64,000 nt of DNA from positions 1-64,000 of the forward strand of contig JAZRFM010000024.1 of the NCBI GenBank assembly GCA_045661345.1, in the 5' to 3' direction. Within the stretch, counting starts at the first letter, position 1; every line of letters begins with the position of its first letter. The notes beneath the pieces are model-generated. The model saw nothing but the letters and a program-made list of their open reading frames with translations. It searched no databases and was not told the DNA's origin. Below are positions 32,780 to 41,027 of the stretch, one piece after another. The translations under genes and the position numbers were made by a program. The DNA comes from RUG12461 sp045661345 (GTDB lineage: Bacteria; Bacillota; Clostridia; Lachnospirales; Lachnospiraceae).

Positions 32780-33304
32780 ATGAATGAAGTCATTAGAGTG
32801 TTGGAAGGCAGAAGAAGCTGCAGAAACTTCAAGCCGGATATGGTCAAAGAGGAGGAACTGAAAACGATCATTGAGGCTGGTACTTACGCTGCCACCGGAA
32901 TGGGAAAGCAGAGCCCGATTATCATAGCGGTTACCGATAAGGATCTGAGGGACTCCATTGCGGAGGAGAACAGAAAGATAGGCGGATGGAAGGAAGGGTT
33001 TGACCCGTTTTACGGTGCACCGGTTATCCTGATTGTTCTTGCGGATAAGAACGTGCCTACCTATGTTTACGATGGCTCGCTCGTGATAGGAAATCTCATG
33101 AATGCAGCTGAAAGCCTTGGTGTAGGAAGCATCTGGATTCACAGAGCAAAAGAGGAATTCGATTCTGAGTTTGGAAAAGAGATCCTCAAAAAGCTGGGCA
33201 TTGAAGGCGATTATGAGGGAATCGGGCACTGTGCTCTTGGATATGCTGCGGAAGAGGCAAAGGATGCAGCACCAAGAAAAGAAAACTATGTTTACTGCAT
33301 CTAA
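32780..33304 (+). CDS. nitroreductase-family flavoprotein
   Basis: A 174-residue FMN enzyme. The N-terminal G-R-R-S-C-R-N-F phosphate-binding motif (residues about 10-17), the A-T-Y-A-A-T-G-M-G-K-Q segment (about 36-46), Y-G-A-P-V-I-L-I-V near 75, and a final G-Y motif identify the family. It may reduce nitro compounds or quinones, and the pairing with glutathione peroxidase suggests oxidative-stress defence. Its stop overlaps by four bases the stop of the convergent protease gene. Confidence 0.88.
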   Translation: MNEVIRVLEGRRSCRNFKPDMVKEEELKTIIEAGTYAATGMGKQSPIIIAVTDKDLRDSIAEENRKIGGWKEGFDPFYGAPVILIVLADKNVPTYVYDGSLVIGNLMNAAESLGVGSIWIHRAKEEFDSEFGKEILKKLGIEGDYEGIGHCALGYAAEEAKDAAPRKENYVYCI

Positions 33305-35184
33305 TACGGCAGTCCCTCTGTCAGGAGCAGCAGTTTTTCGCCCTCTGCAGCGTCAATGGGTTCTGTCAGGGATTCAAACTCGTAGTTTTCAATGACATCC
33401 GCGGAGACTTCTTCCCAACCGGTTTCGGGGTGATACAGATAGTAGGTGCCCGGATCCTCCGGATCGGCATACATATCATCAACCTTAAGATACACATAGT
33501 AGTAGCCGGGACTGAGACTCGCTGCAACCTTTCCTGTTTCTGCCTCCGGCCAGGTATTTCTGTATTCGTTTCCGCTTAAGTCATTAAAGCTGAGATAGAT
33601 CGCATGACTGTCACTGAAGTCGGGATCCGGGTAATCAAACCTTACCAATGCAAGCTCCGGCAGGGCTTCTTCCGGAATGCTTGTATCAAGGATCCCCGCC
33701 TCAGCAATGGCTTCCTGTAATGCCTGCTCGTACTGGGGATAGCCTGCGATTTCCATGCACCAGGGCAGTCTTTCACCTAATTGCCTGAAATCCGTATCCT
33801 GCGTCAGTGCCAGATCTGCCTGAATCCAGAAGTCAAACTGTTCCTCCGGACTCATCCCGGCCTCGTTAAGCCGCAGCGAGATGTGGCTGATACAATTTGA
33901 GTTGTGATGGACACTGCCGCCATCATTTTCGTCTGTATGGAAAGGAGCATCCGGGGTGTAATATTCATCCCATACAAAATTCGGATACCCCGCCTCTTTT
34001 CCTTCCGTTTCAAAAGAGTCGAACCAATTGTCTTCTCTCCCTTTTTCCAGAGACATTTCAATGGCATTTCCTATGATATCGCTGAAGCCTTCATTGAGAG
34101 CGCCGGTCTCATTCATGTAATCCCCCACATGATTGGCATCGCTCACCATATGGGTGTACTCATGCCCCAGAAGAGAGAGGTTGATCTCATTCGGAAGCCT
34201 GGCGGAAAGTGTCATATGTTCGAATCCGTCACGATACCCTGAATAGGAGGCCATGCTTGGAGGCACCGGATCTCCGGCCGTTCCTCTGTCTATGCATAGC
34301 ATGAGAGGAGAACCATGGCCGTTCTGGATAATCCAGCCCTTTGTTTCGTAGAAATCAATCACCTTGATGCACGCATCATAATAGGCCAGTTCATAATCGG
34401 AAAACTCGTCCGCGTTGGGTTCCAGAACCGTCATTTCATCCTCATAGGTGAGATCGTCATTATCCACACAAATAACGCCCCTGTCCACATCCGCAAGGTA
34501 GGTTCTGCCGGTCTTAGGATCTTTTGATACAGGTACCGTGATCTCTTTCGTTCCTTCTTCTCCGTATTCCACGGTCTGCGTCAGTGTATCGTGTACCAGA
34601 CCATCAAAGAAAGCGGTCATGTCGTTTTCCATGTGATAATCCACGGGATCAAAGAGACTGTCTTCCTCGAAGAGGGAATCCCTTAAGGAGCTCACGATGC
34701 CCAGCACCGTACCGTTTTGGTCTGTTGCTACCTTCACGACACCTTCATAAGAGTCCATCCCGTCCTGTGTCTGCACAAAGGTATAGTAGGTGACGCCGCC
34801 CATGCTTGCGGTCAGGTCATGTCTCAGCTCTGTCTCTTCACGGCCCCCGATTTCATCGATCATGGAATAGACTGCTTCCAGAGCCTCGGCCTCATCATGC
34901 ACGGGCTGTTCGTAAAAATCACCGCTCATAAAACCGATTTTTCCCCGGTCGTTTCGGGTGACGATCATCCCTTCATCGGTCAGGGTGGAGACAAAGGGAG
35001 TCTGCAGGGCTGGATCTGCTTCAGCCGCTGTTTCATACGGATCGGCAACGGTACCGGATGCCTGCGCGCTGTCTTCGATCAGAAGCGCCTGTTCCTGCCC
35101 GGCATCCGGATTGACTGCATTACTTCCACAGGCCGCAGCGGTAAGTGCCAGAACCGGGACCAGCAGATAGCTGTATTTTTTCAT
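33301..35184 (-). CDS. M4 (thermolysin-type) neutral metalloprotease lipoprotein
   Basis: A 627-residue protein. The signal ends in lipobox T-A-A-A-C (C19). Residues about 70-250 correspond to an FTP/PepSY-like propeptide. The zinc site is H-E-Y-T-H (H341, E342, H345), the third ligand lies in G-A-L-N-E-G-F-S-D (about 360-368), and G-G-S-V-H-H-N-S is the catalytic histidine region near 425. The last 120 residues form a beta-rich domain. Such enzymes degrade extracellular proteins, and this one would be cell-anchored. It runs convergently to the nitroreductase. Confidence 0.92.
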   Translation of the reverse strand: MKKYSYLLVPVLALTAAACGSNAVNPDAGQEQALLIEDSAQASGTVADPYETAAEADPALQTPFVSTLTDEGMIVTRNDRGKIGFMSGDFYEQPVHDEAEALEAVYSMIDEIGGREETELRHDLTASMGGVTYYTFVQTQDGMDSYEGVVKVATDQNGTVLGIVSSLRDSLFEEDSLFDPVDYHMENDMTAFFDGLVHDTLTQTVEYGEEGTKEITVPVSKDPKTGRTYLADVDRGVICVDNDDLTYEDEMTVLEPNADEFSDYELAYYDACIKVIDFYETKGWIIQNGHGSPLMLCIDRGTAGDPVPPSMASYSGYRDGFEHMTLSARLPNEINLSLLGHEYTHMVSDANHVGDYMNETGALNEGFSDIIGNAIEMSLEKGREDNWFDSFETEGKEAGYPNFVWDEYYTPDAPFHTDENDGGSVHHNSNCISHISLRLNEAGMSPEEQFDFWIQADLALTQDTDFRQLGERLPWCMEIAGYPQYEQALQEAIAEAGILDTSIPEEALPELALVRFDYPDPDFSDSHAIYLSFNDLSGNEYRNTWPEAETGKVAASLSPGYYYVYLKVDDMYADPEDPGTYYLYHPETGWEEVSADVIENYEFESLTEPIDAAEGEKLLLLTEGLPY

Positions 35185-35309
35185 GGTTTTCCTCCCGGAA
35201 AAGTACGTTATACACGTTTGGAATCATCATTGAGAAACATCATAATACAAACGTGCGGCAATAGCAACAAACCGGTTCCAAAAAGGGGAGAGCTGAGGAG
35301 CTTTTTTTG

Positions 35310-35339
35310 TTGTCATGGGCAAATGATTGTTAGTATAAT
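35310..35339 (+). promoter_or_regulatory. promoter of the iron alcohol dehydrogenase gene
   Basis: TTGTCA (35310-35315) and TATAAT (35334-35339) with an 18-base spacer. It lies between the divergent M4 protease and alcohol dehydrogenase genes. Confidence 0.72.
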
Positions 35340-35377
35340 GATGATACCGTAACCAAAAACAAAGAAGGGAGATCATC

Positions 35378-36553
35378 ATGGAAAACTTTACTTTTTACTC
35401 ACCCACTTTTTTTGCATTCGGTAAGGACACCGAGAATGATGCGGGAAAATACGTGAAGCAGTTTGGAGGCAGCAAGGTTCTGATCCACTACGGGGGAGGA
35501 AGCGTTGTGAGGACGGGCCTTTTGGACAGGGTTCAAAAATCTCTGGAAAAGGAGGGCATCGCGTATATCACACTTGGCGGAGTAAAACCCAACCCAAGGA
35601 GCGGCCTTGTATATGAAGGAATCGATCTTTGCAGAAAGGAAAAGGTGGATTTTGTACTGGCTGTCGGGGGAGGAAGTGCGATAGACTCGTCAAAGGCCAT
35701 CGCTGCCGGTGTTGTCTATGAAGGGGATTTCTGGGATTTTTATATGGGGAAGCCGATTGAGGAGGCACTTCCTGTTGGCACGGTTCTTACGATTGCGGCG
35801 GCCGGAAGCGAGGGAAGTCCGGATTCCGTCATTACCAGGGAGGAGGGGATGTTCAAAAGAGGAGCCTCGGGGAATGCCATCAGACCGAGATTCAGTATCC
35901 TCAATCCTGCGCTTACACAGACGCTTCCCGCCTTTCAGACAGCTGCCGGTATTACGGATATCATGGCGCATCTCCATGAGAGATATCTTACAAATACCAG
36001 GGATGTGGAGGTGACGGACAGACTGATCGAGGGACTTCTTCTTACCATGATCCATGAGGGACCGAGAGTCATAGAAGATCCAAACAACTATGAAGCAAGG
36101 GCAAATATCATGTGGGCAGGCATGATGGCTCACAATAATTCCTGCGGTGTTGGCAGGAGCCAGGACTGGAACAGTCATAACATAGAGCATGAGCTCTCGG
36201 CGCTTTATGACTGCGCGCACGGAGCCGGTCTTGCGGTTACGATGCCTGCTGTGTTCAAATACGTTTACAGGCATGACACCATGCGCTTTGCAAAGCTTGC
36301 GACGAGAGTCTGGGGATGCCAGATGGATTTTGACAACCCTGAAAGGACAGCCCTGGAAGGGATCGCAGCATTGGAAAACTTCCTGCGGTGCATCGGAATG
36401 CCTTTGAATTTCAAGGAACTGGGGGCGAAAGAAGAGGATATCCCGAAGCTTGTCCAGGCTCTGTGCTATGGAGACGGGAGAACAGGCAGCATTTCCGGGT
36501 TTGTGACACTGAACGAAGAGGACTGCACGAAGATTTATCAAATGATGATCTGA
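35378..36553 (+). CDS. iron-containing alcohol dehydrogenase (butanol dehydrogenase type)
   Basis: A 391-residue enzyme of the group III Fe-ADH family. Visible are the NAD(P)-binding G-G-G-S motif (V-G-G-G-S-A-I-D-S-S-K, residues about 92-102), the P-T-F-F-A-F-G beginning, and the metal-binding region with H-E-L-S-A-L-Y-D-C-A-H-G-A-G-L. It reduces aldehydes to alcohols in fermentation. AAGGGAG precedes the ATG. The aldo/keto reductase gene follows 42 bases later. Confidence 0.92.
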   Translation: MENFTFYSPTFFAFGKDTENDAGKYVKQFGGSKVLIHYGGGSVVRTGLLDRVQKSLEKEGIAYITLGGVKPNPRSGLVYEGIDLCRKEKVDFVLAVGGGSAIDSSKAIAAGVVYEGDFWDFYMGKPIEEALPVGTVLTIAAAGSEGSPDSVITREEGMFKRGASGNAIRPRFSILNPALTQTLPAFQTAAGITDIMAHLHERYLTNTRDVEVTDRLIEGLLLTMIHEGPRVIEDPNNYEARANIMWAGMMAHNNSCGVGRSQDWNSHNIEHELSALYDCAHGAGLAVTMPAVFKYVYRHDTMRFAKLATRVWGCQMDFDNPERTALEGIAALENFLRCIGMPLNFKELGAKEEDIPKLVQALCYGDGRTGSISGFVTLNEEDCTKIYQMMI

Positions 36554-36595
36554 CAGCACTGTCCGGACAGCAGGAAAGGAAAATGAGGGATCAAT

Positions 36596-37741
36596 ATGGG
36601 CAATATTTTCGGAGAGAATACAAAGAAGCTCGGTTTTGGAATGATGCGGCTTCCGGAAACGGCAGCCCCCGGGAAGTTCGGTAATATCGATATCGAGCTT
36701 ACAAAGAAAATGGTGGATTACTTCCTGGCGCAGGGGTTTACTTACTTTGACACGGCCTGGATGTATTGCGGATTCAAGAGCGAGGATGCTGCAGGGGAAG
36801 CACTGGTCAGCCGGCATAACAGAAATGAGTTTACCCTGGCGACCAAGCTTCATGGCGGATTCTTTCAAAACGAAGAAGAAATGGAGAAGGTGTTTCAGAC
36901 ACAGCTGGAGAAAACAAAGGTAGACTATTTTGACTACTACCTTCTCCATGACCTGGGCGTAGATCATTATAAGAAGTATCAGAAACTCGGGTGCTTTGAA
37001 TGGCTGGCAGATAAAAAGAAGGCCGGATTTGTCAGACATATGGGATTTTCCTATCACGACAGGGCGGATCTGCTTGATCAGATCCTTACGGAGCATCCGG
37101 AGGTTGAATTCGTACAGCTTCAGATTAACTATCTTGACTGGGAAAGCGGAGCGATTCAATCAAGGAAATGCTATGAAGTGTGCGAGAAACATGGAAAGCC
37201 CGTGATTGTCATGGAGCCTGTGAAGGGCGGAACCCTGTCCAACGTGGTGCCGGAGGTCGAAAAGCTGTTTAAGGATTATGCGCCGGATATGTCGGTTGCT
37301 TCCTGGGCCATCAGATTTGCGGCTAGTCAGCCCAACGTAAAGATGGTGCTTTCCGGCATGGGGAACATGGACATGCTGACGGATAATACAGGGTACATGA
37401 AGGATTTCACTCCTTTAAATCAGGAGGAGATGGAAATCATCAAAAAAGCGACGGATGTGATCAACGCCAGCATCGCCATACCATGTACGGGATGTGCCTA
37501 CTGTGTGGACGGGTGTCCGAAAAACATTCCGATTCCCAGATATTTTTCTGTCTACAATGCCGAGATGCAGGAATATAAAGGCAAACCATTCACGCCGCAG
37601 GGGGGCTACTATAGCAGACTGACACAGGTGTATGGCAAGCCGGAGGACTGCATAGGCTGTGGAAAATGTGAAAAGATCTGCCCACAGCACCTGCCGGTCA
37701 GAGAGAACCTGAAACTGGTAGCTGCACAATTTGGCAGCTGA
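36596..37741 (+). CDS. aldo/keto reductase with C-terminal 4Fe-4S domain (2)
   Basis: A 381-residue protein with the AKR barrel (G-F-G-M-M-R-L-P at the start, D-T-A-W-M-Y with the catalytic Tyr, then Y-L-L-H-D-L-G, and V-M-E-P-V-K-G-G). C-terminal cysteines C-T-G-C-A-Y-C-V-D-G-C-P (about 299-310) and C-I-G-C-G-K-C-E-K-I-C-P (about 351-362) can bind two clusters. It is paralogous to the enzyme at 30938 but of a different subgroup. It is probably transcribed with the iron alcohol dehydrogenase. Confidence 0.88.
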   Translation: MGNIFGENTKKLGFGMMRLPETAAPGKFGNIDIELTKKMVDYFLAQGFTYFDTAWMYCGFKSEDAAGEALVSRHNRNEFTLATKLHGGFFQNEEEMEKVFQTQLEKTKVDYFDYYLLHDLGVDHYKKYQKLGCFEWLADKKKAGFVRHMGFSYHDRADLLDQILTEHPEVEFVQLQINYLDWESGAIQSRKCYEVCEKHGKPVIVMEPVKGGTLSNVVPEVEKLFKDYAPDMSVASWAIRFAASQPNVKMVLSGMGNMDMLTDNTGYMKDFTPLNQEEMEIIKKATDVINASIAIPCTGCAYCVDGCPKNIPIPRYFSVYNAEMQEYKGKPFTPQGGYYSRLTQVYGKPEDCIGCGKCEKICPQHLPVRENLKLVAAQFGS

Positions 37742-37783
37742 CTTTTCACGAAGATTTTGCCGCTGGGAGGCTATGCCCTAAAC

Positions 37784-37817
37784 ACCTATTGACAGAGTAG
37801 GTAAATAGGGATATAAT
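37784..37817 (+). promoter_or_regulatory. consensus promoter of the encapsulin/sulfur operon, with dyad
   Basis: TTGACA (37789-37794) and TATAAT (37812-37817) with the ideal 17-base spacer. An interrupted dyad ACCTA-N9-TAGGT (37784-37802) covers the -35 element, where a repressor such as an Rrf2/CymR-type sulfur regulator could bind; that assignment is inference. It is the only strong promoter seen before the terminator at 46423. Confidence 0.85.
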
Positions 37818-37856
37818 CTTTGACAATGTACATATCAACAGATTCCAGGTACCAGG

Positions 37857-39095
37857 ATGCTTTTTAACACAGGATTACTTCACGGAAAAAGTACACAGGG
37901 GTTTGAGTCCGGACAGACTCTTCCGCCGATCTCTCAGGTCAATGCATTCCGCTATGAGAGCATGGAGGATCTTGAAAAAGTCTTTCAACATAAAAAGATG
38001 GGATTTGCATACACCCGAATAGGAAATCCCACCCTCGGTGCGTTTGAGCACAGAATCAGTGAGCTGGAAGGGGGTGCCGGTGCGATCTGCTGCAGCAGCG
38101 GGATGTCGGCCATTTCTTCGGCGATTCTTGCCGTATGCGAAAGCGGCGACGAGATCATAGCGGGATCCGATCTGTACGGCGGAACCATCGGCCTTTTGCA
38201 TGATCTCGAAAAGCTCGGCATTCATACCGTTTTTGTCAATGAACTGACCGGGGATTCGGTAAGAGGTCTGATCAATGAGAGAACGCGCCTGGTATATGCG
38301 GAGTTGATAGCCAATCCTTCGCTCAAAGTGGTTCCTGTTGCGGAGATAGCGCAGGCTGCGCATGAAAAGAATATCCCGCTTTTTGTGGATTCCACTACGG
38401 CCACGCCCTATATTGCGAGACCGCTTCTGCTGGGGGCGGACGTTGTGATCCATTCCACGTCAAAGTACTTAAACGGCGGAGGAAATTCCATTGGCGGGAT
38501 CATTGTGGACGGAGGAAGGTTTAAGTGGGATTTTGCCAGGCATACAGCCCTCAGTGAATACAGGAAATACGGTTCCATGGCATTTTCTGTAAGACTTCGT
38601 GCGGATCTGTGGGAAAACCTCGGCGGCTGCATGGCTCCCGTCAATGCTTTCCTGACCTATATCGGAATAGATACGCTGGGACTCCGGATGGAGAGGATAT
38701 GTGAAAATGCCCATCAGCTTGCGCATGCGATGGATCAGCTTCCGGGGATAGAGGTGAATTATCTGACCCTGCCGCAGCATCCCTATCACAAATATGTAGA
38801 CAGTCAGCTCGGAGGACACGGCGGGGGCATTCTCAGCTTCAGAGTGGGCTCGAAGGAAAGGGCTTTTGCCGTGATCAATTCCCTGAAGTATGCGTATATA
38901 GCCAGCAATATCGGAGACATCAGGACACTCGTGATCCATCCGGCATCCACCCTGTATGTGCAGGCGAGCCGTGAGGAGACGGAAGCGGCAGGCGTATATG
39001 AGGATACGGTGAGAGTCAGTGTCGGTATAGAGAATGCGGAGGACCTGATCGATGATTTTACACAGGCAATTCAAAATAACCCCGATGGCGCTTGA
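37857..39095 (+). CDS. MetY-like PLP enzyme (O-acetylhomoserine/O-acetylserine sulfhydrylase or related gamma-lyase)
   Basis: A 412-residue enzyme of the Cys/Met-metabolism PLP family. The cofactor lysine is K203 in V-I-H-S-T-S-K-Y-L-N-G-G-G; Y-T-R-I-G-N-P-T near residue 52 and C-S-S-G-M-S-A-I near 80 are also typical. In carrier-dependent pathways MetY takes sulfur from a protein thiocarboxylate. Here it opens an operon that also encodes two carriers, two E1-like enzymes and two JAMM peptidases, so a carrier-fed synthase is the favoured reading. Simple methionine gamma-lyase activity remains possible. The JAMM gene starts 44 bases before its stop codon. Confidence 0.85.
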   Translation: MLFNTGLLHGKSTQGFESGQTLPPISQVNAFRYESMEDLEKVFQHKKMGFAYTRIGNPTLGAFEHRISELEGGAGAICCSSGMSAISSAILAVCESGDEIIAGSDLYGGTIGLLHDLEKLGIHTVFVNELTGDSVRGLINERTRLVYAELIANPSLKVVPVAEIAQAAHEKNIPLFVDSTTATPYIARPLLLGADVVIHSTSKYLNGGGNSIGGIIVDGGRFKWDFARHTALSEYRKYGSMAFSVRLRADLWENLGGCMAPVNAFLTYIGIDTLGLRMERICENAHQLAHAMDQLPGIEVNYLTLPQHPYHKYVDSQLGGHGGGILSFRVGSKERAFAVINSLKYAYIASNIGDIRTLVIHPASTLYVQASREETEAAGVYEDTVRVSVGIENAEDLIDDFTQAIQNNPDGA

Positions 39096-39441
39096 GAAAA
39101 TGAAGGCGCATCTGACAAAAGCCTATCCCAAAGAAGGCTGCGGGCTTCTGGCAGGAACCGGTACGGGATTGGTCGAAGAGGTATTTCGTGCTGTAAACAG
39201 CACAAAAAAAGACAGAGCGGCCAGACATTATGAGATAGATCCGCTTATCCTGTATGAGCTGGAGAAGAAGGCAGAGGAAAAAGGTTACAGCGTCCTGGGT
39301 TTTTACCATTCGCACCCGGACTGCGAGGCCAGGGTGTCACCGGAAGACGAGGCACAGATGATACCACGGATGCTATATGTGATAGCATCCGTCAATAACG
39401 GAAAATGCGGAGAAATAAAAGGATATATAAAGGATTTGTAA
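39052..39441 (+). CDS. JAMM/M67-family metallopeptidase (1), Mec/HcyD-like
   Basis: A 129-residue stand-alone JAMM domain. The zinc motif is Y-H-S-H-P-x(7)-S-P-E-D (H86, H88, S96, D99), with E28 in the Y-P-K-E-G-C-G-L-L segment. Relatives (Mec of mycobacteria, HcyD of Wolinella) cleave after the Gly-Gly of ubiquitin-like sulfur carriers. The start at 39052 keeps the first strand of the fold and has GGAGG nine bases upstream; it overlaps the MetY-like gene by 44 bases. The next gene, four bases on, encodes a carrier domain with an internal Gly-Gly, its likely substrate. Confidence 0.88.
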   Translation: MILHRQFKITPMALEKMKAHLTKAYPKEGCGLLAGTGTGLVEEVFRAVNSTKKDRAARHYEIDPLILYELEKKAEEKGYSVLGFYHSHPDCEARVSPEDEAQMIPRMLYVIASVNNGKCGEIKGYIKDL

Positions 39442-39445
39442 GAGA

Positions 39446-40903
39446 ATGAAAGTATTGATATCGGCAACCCTCAGAAACTATTTTGGGAAAAAACACGTGA
39501 TAGAGACTTCCGCTGACAGTATCAGGGTCCTACTGCGGTTTCTCACGGATGAGTACCCCGATGCAAAACAGATCCTGTTTGACAAAAATGAGAATCTGAG
39601 GAGCTTTGTCCGGATCTATGTCGGGGATGAGGATTATACCGCGGCGGATATGTGGTACAAGCAGCTTTCCGAACAGGACGAGATACTTCTGCTCCCTGCG
39701 ATCGCGGGAGGTGCTCCGGGTGACTCCGTGATCAATGATGCGAGGATGAAGGCACAGACCCTGGATGATAATGATATCAAACGCTTTGAAAAGCATCTGC
39801 TGCTGAAAGAGATCAGCGTGAAGGGTCAGAAGAGGATCAAAGCGGCGAGAGTCGTCGTGTGCGGAGCGGGATCTTTGGGAAGCACCGTGATTCAACACCT
39901 TGCGGCAGCAGGGGTCGGAACGATCAAGGTGATTGATGATCATGAAGTTGCACTCGCAGATGTTTCCAGCCAGCTGCTTCATAACAGCCGGGATGTCAAC
40001 AGACCCAGGGTTGCTTCCGCAAAGGACAAAGTCAGAAACATCAATAAGAGCATCACCTTTGAGGCTGAGAACGTAAGCCTGCGTGCGGATAGTATAGAGG
40101 AGATGCTTGACGGGTACGATCTTGTCATCGACTGCACCGACAACTACAAAGCAAGATATCTCATCAATGATGCGTGTGCACTTCTTGATATTCCGCTGGT
40201 ATACGCGTCGATCTATCAGTTTGAGGGAAGGGTGGCTATATTGAATTTGAACGGGGGACCGTGCCTGCGCTGCCTGTATCCCGAACCCCCGGAGCCGGGG
40301 CTTGTGCCCACCTGTGCGGAAGGCGGTACCATCGGTCCGCTTGCCGGCATGATCGGCAGCATCCAGGCGAATGAGGCCCTGAAGCTTCTCGTGGGGATCG
40401 GAGACCATCTTGACGGAAAGCTTCTTGTGATGGACAGCCTTTATCCGGATACAAGGATCCTGCATGTGAAGAAGGACAGCAAATGCCCGCTTTGCGGCAT
40501 TTCCAGGACGATCTTTTCGGTTGAGGACTTCGATTACGAAGAGTTCTGCGGACTCGGGCAGGATGAGGAAGAGGTTCCCGTTGAGGGACTTACACCGGAT
40601 GAACTCGCAAAGAGAATCGACAATCATGATCCGGTGACGATTATCGATGTCAGAGAGCCCCATGAACGGACGATCATGAGATTTCCGAATGCCATCGTCA
40701 TCCCCATCGGGCAGCTTGTAAGAAGGATGAAAGAACTTGATCCCGATATAGATACCGTATTCATCTGCAAGTCGGGGAAACGCAGCATTCTTGCGATCAA
40801 CACCCTTCGGGAAGCGGGATACGAAGGGAAAATGTATAACCTGAAAGGCGGCATAGACGCGATGAAGGATCTTGTATTCTCCCATGAGGGAGCCTGGTTA
40901 TAG
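39446..40903 (+). CDS. MoaD/ThiS-ThiF/MoeB-rhodanese triple fusion
   Basis: A 485-residue protein with three parts. Residues 1-89 are a ubiquitin-like MoaD/ThiS carrier ending in A-I-A-G-G (G88-G89), but A-P-G-D-S follows instead of a stop. Residues about 111-355 are an E1-like adenylyltransferase with G-A-G-S-L-G (140-145), catalytic C290 and zinc cysteines C273, C276, C347 and C350. Residues about 383-485 are a rhodanese with the persulfide cysteine C441 in C-K-S-G-K-R-S. The enzyme could activate a carrier and load it with sulfur; the fused carrier would need proteolysis after the Gly-Gly to work. The preceding JAMM gene is the obvious candidate for that. The E1-rhodanese part resembles MoeZ/Uba4. 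Confidence 0.9.
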   Translation: MKVLISATLRNYFGKKHVIETSADSIRVLLRFLTDEYPDAKQILFDKNENLRSFVRIYVGDEDYTAADMWYKQLSEQDEILLLPAIAGGAPGDSVINDARMKAQTLDDNDIKRFEKHLLLKEISVKGQKRIKAARVVVCGAGSLGSTVIQHLAAAGVGTIKVIDDHEVALADVSSQLLHNSRDVNRPRVASAKDKVRNINKSITFEAENVSLRADSIEEMLDGYDLVIDCTDNYKARYLINDACALLDIPLVYASIYQFEGRVAILNLNGGPCLRCLYPEPPEPGLVPTCAEGGTIGPLAGMIGSIQANEALKLLVGIGDHLDGKLLVMDSLYPDTRILHVKKDSKCPLCGISRTIFSVEDFDYEEFCGLGQDEEEVPVEGLTPDELAKRIDNHDPVTIIDVREPHERTIMRFPNAIVIPIGQLVRRMKELDPDIDTVFICKSGKRSILAINTLREAGYEGKMYNLKGGIDAMKDLVFSHEGAWL

Positions 40904-40954
40904 GCAAAAAGGAGGAAGCCGCGAAGCGGGGGAATCCTTCACTGCAGCGTGAGT

Positions 40955-40981
40955 CCCATCCTGCACGGCAGGATTGATGGG
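40955..40981 (+). promoter_or_regulatory. hairpin in the gap before the encapsulin gene
   Basis: CCCATCCTGC-ACG-GCAGGAT-TG-ATGGG forms a strong stem. It sits in the only sizeable gap (124 bases) of an otherwise overlapping operon. No T-tract follows, so it is more likely an mRNA processing or stabilising element than a terminator. The shell gene behind it has an AGGAGG ribosome site. Confidence 0.55.
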
Positions 40982-41027
40982 TCGAACGTCATAAACACTA
41001 TCAACGGTACAACAGGAGGAAAAAAAC

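Noticed and set aside
35690..37159. Long minus-strand frame (489 codons) opposite the alcohol dehydrogenase and aldo/keto reductase genes
   Set aside because: It is antisense to two well-supported genes with clear motifs. Its translation is rich in H, R, I and L with no domain, as expected from a shadow of GC-biased codons.
39530..40885. Long minus-strand frame (451 codons) opposite the carrier-E1-rhodanese gene
   Set aside because: The sense strand carries all conserved residues of three domains. The antisense translation has no recognisable motif.
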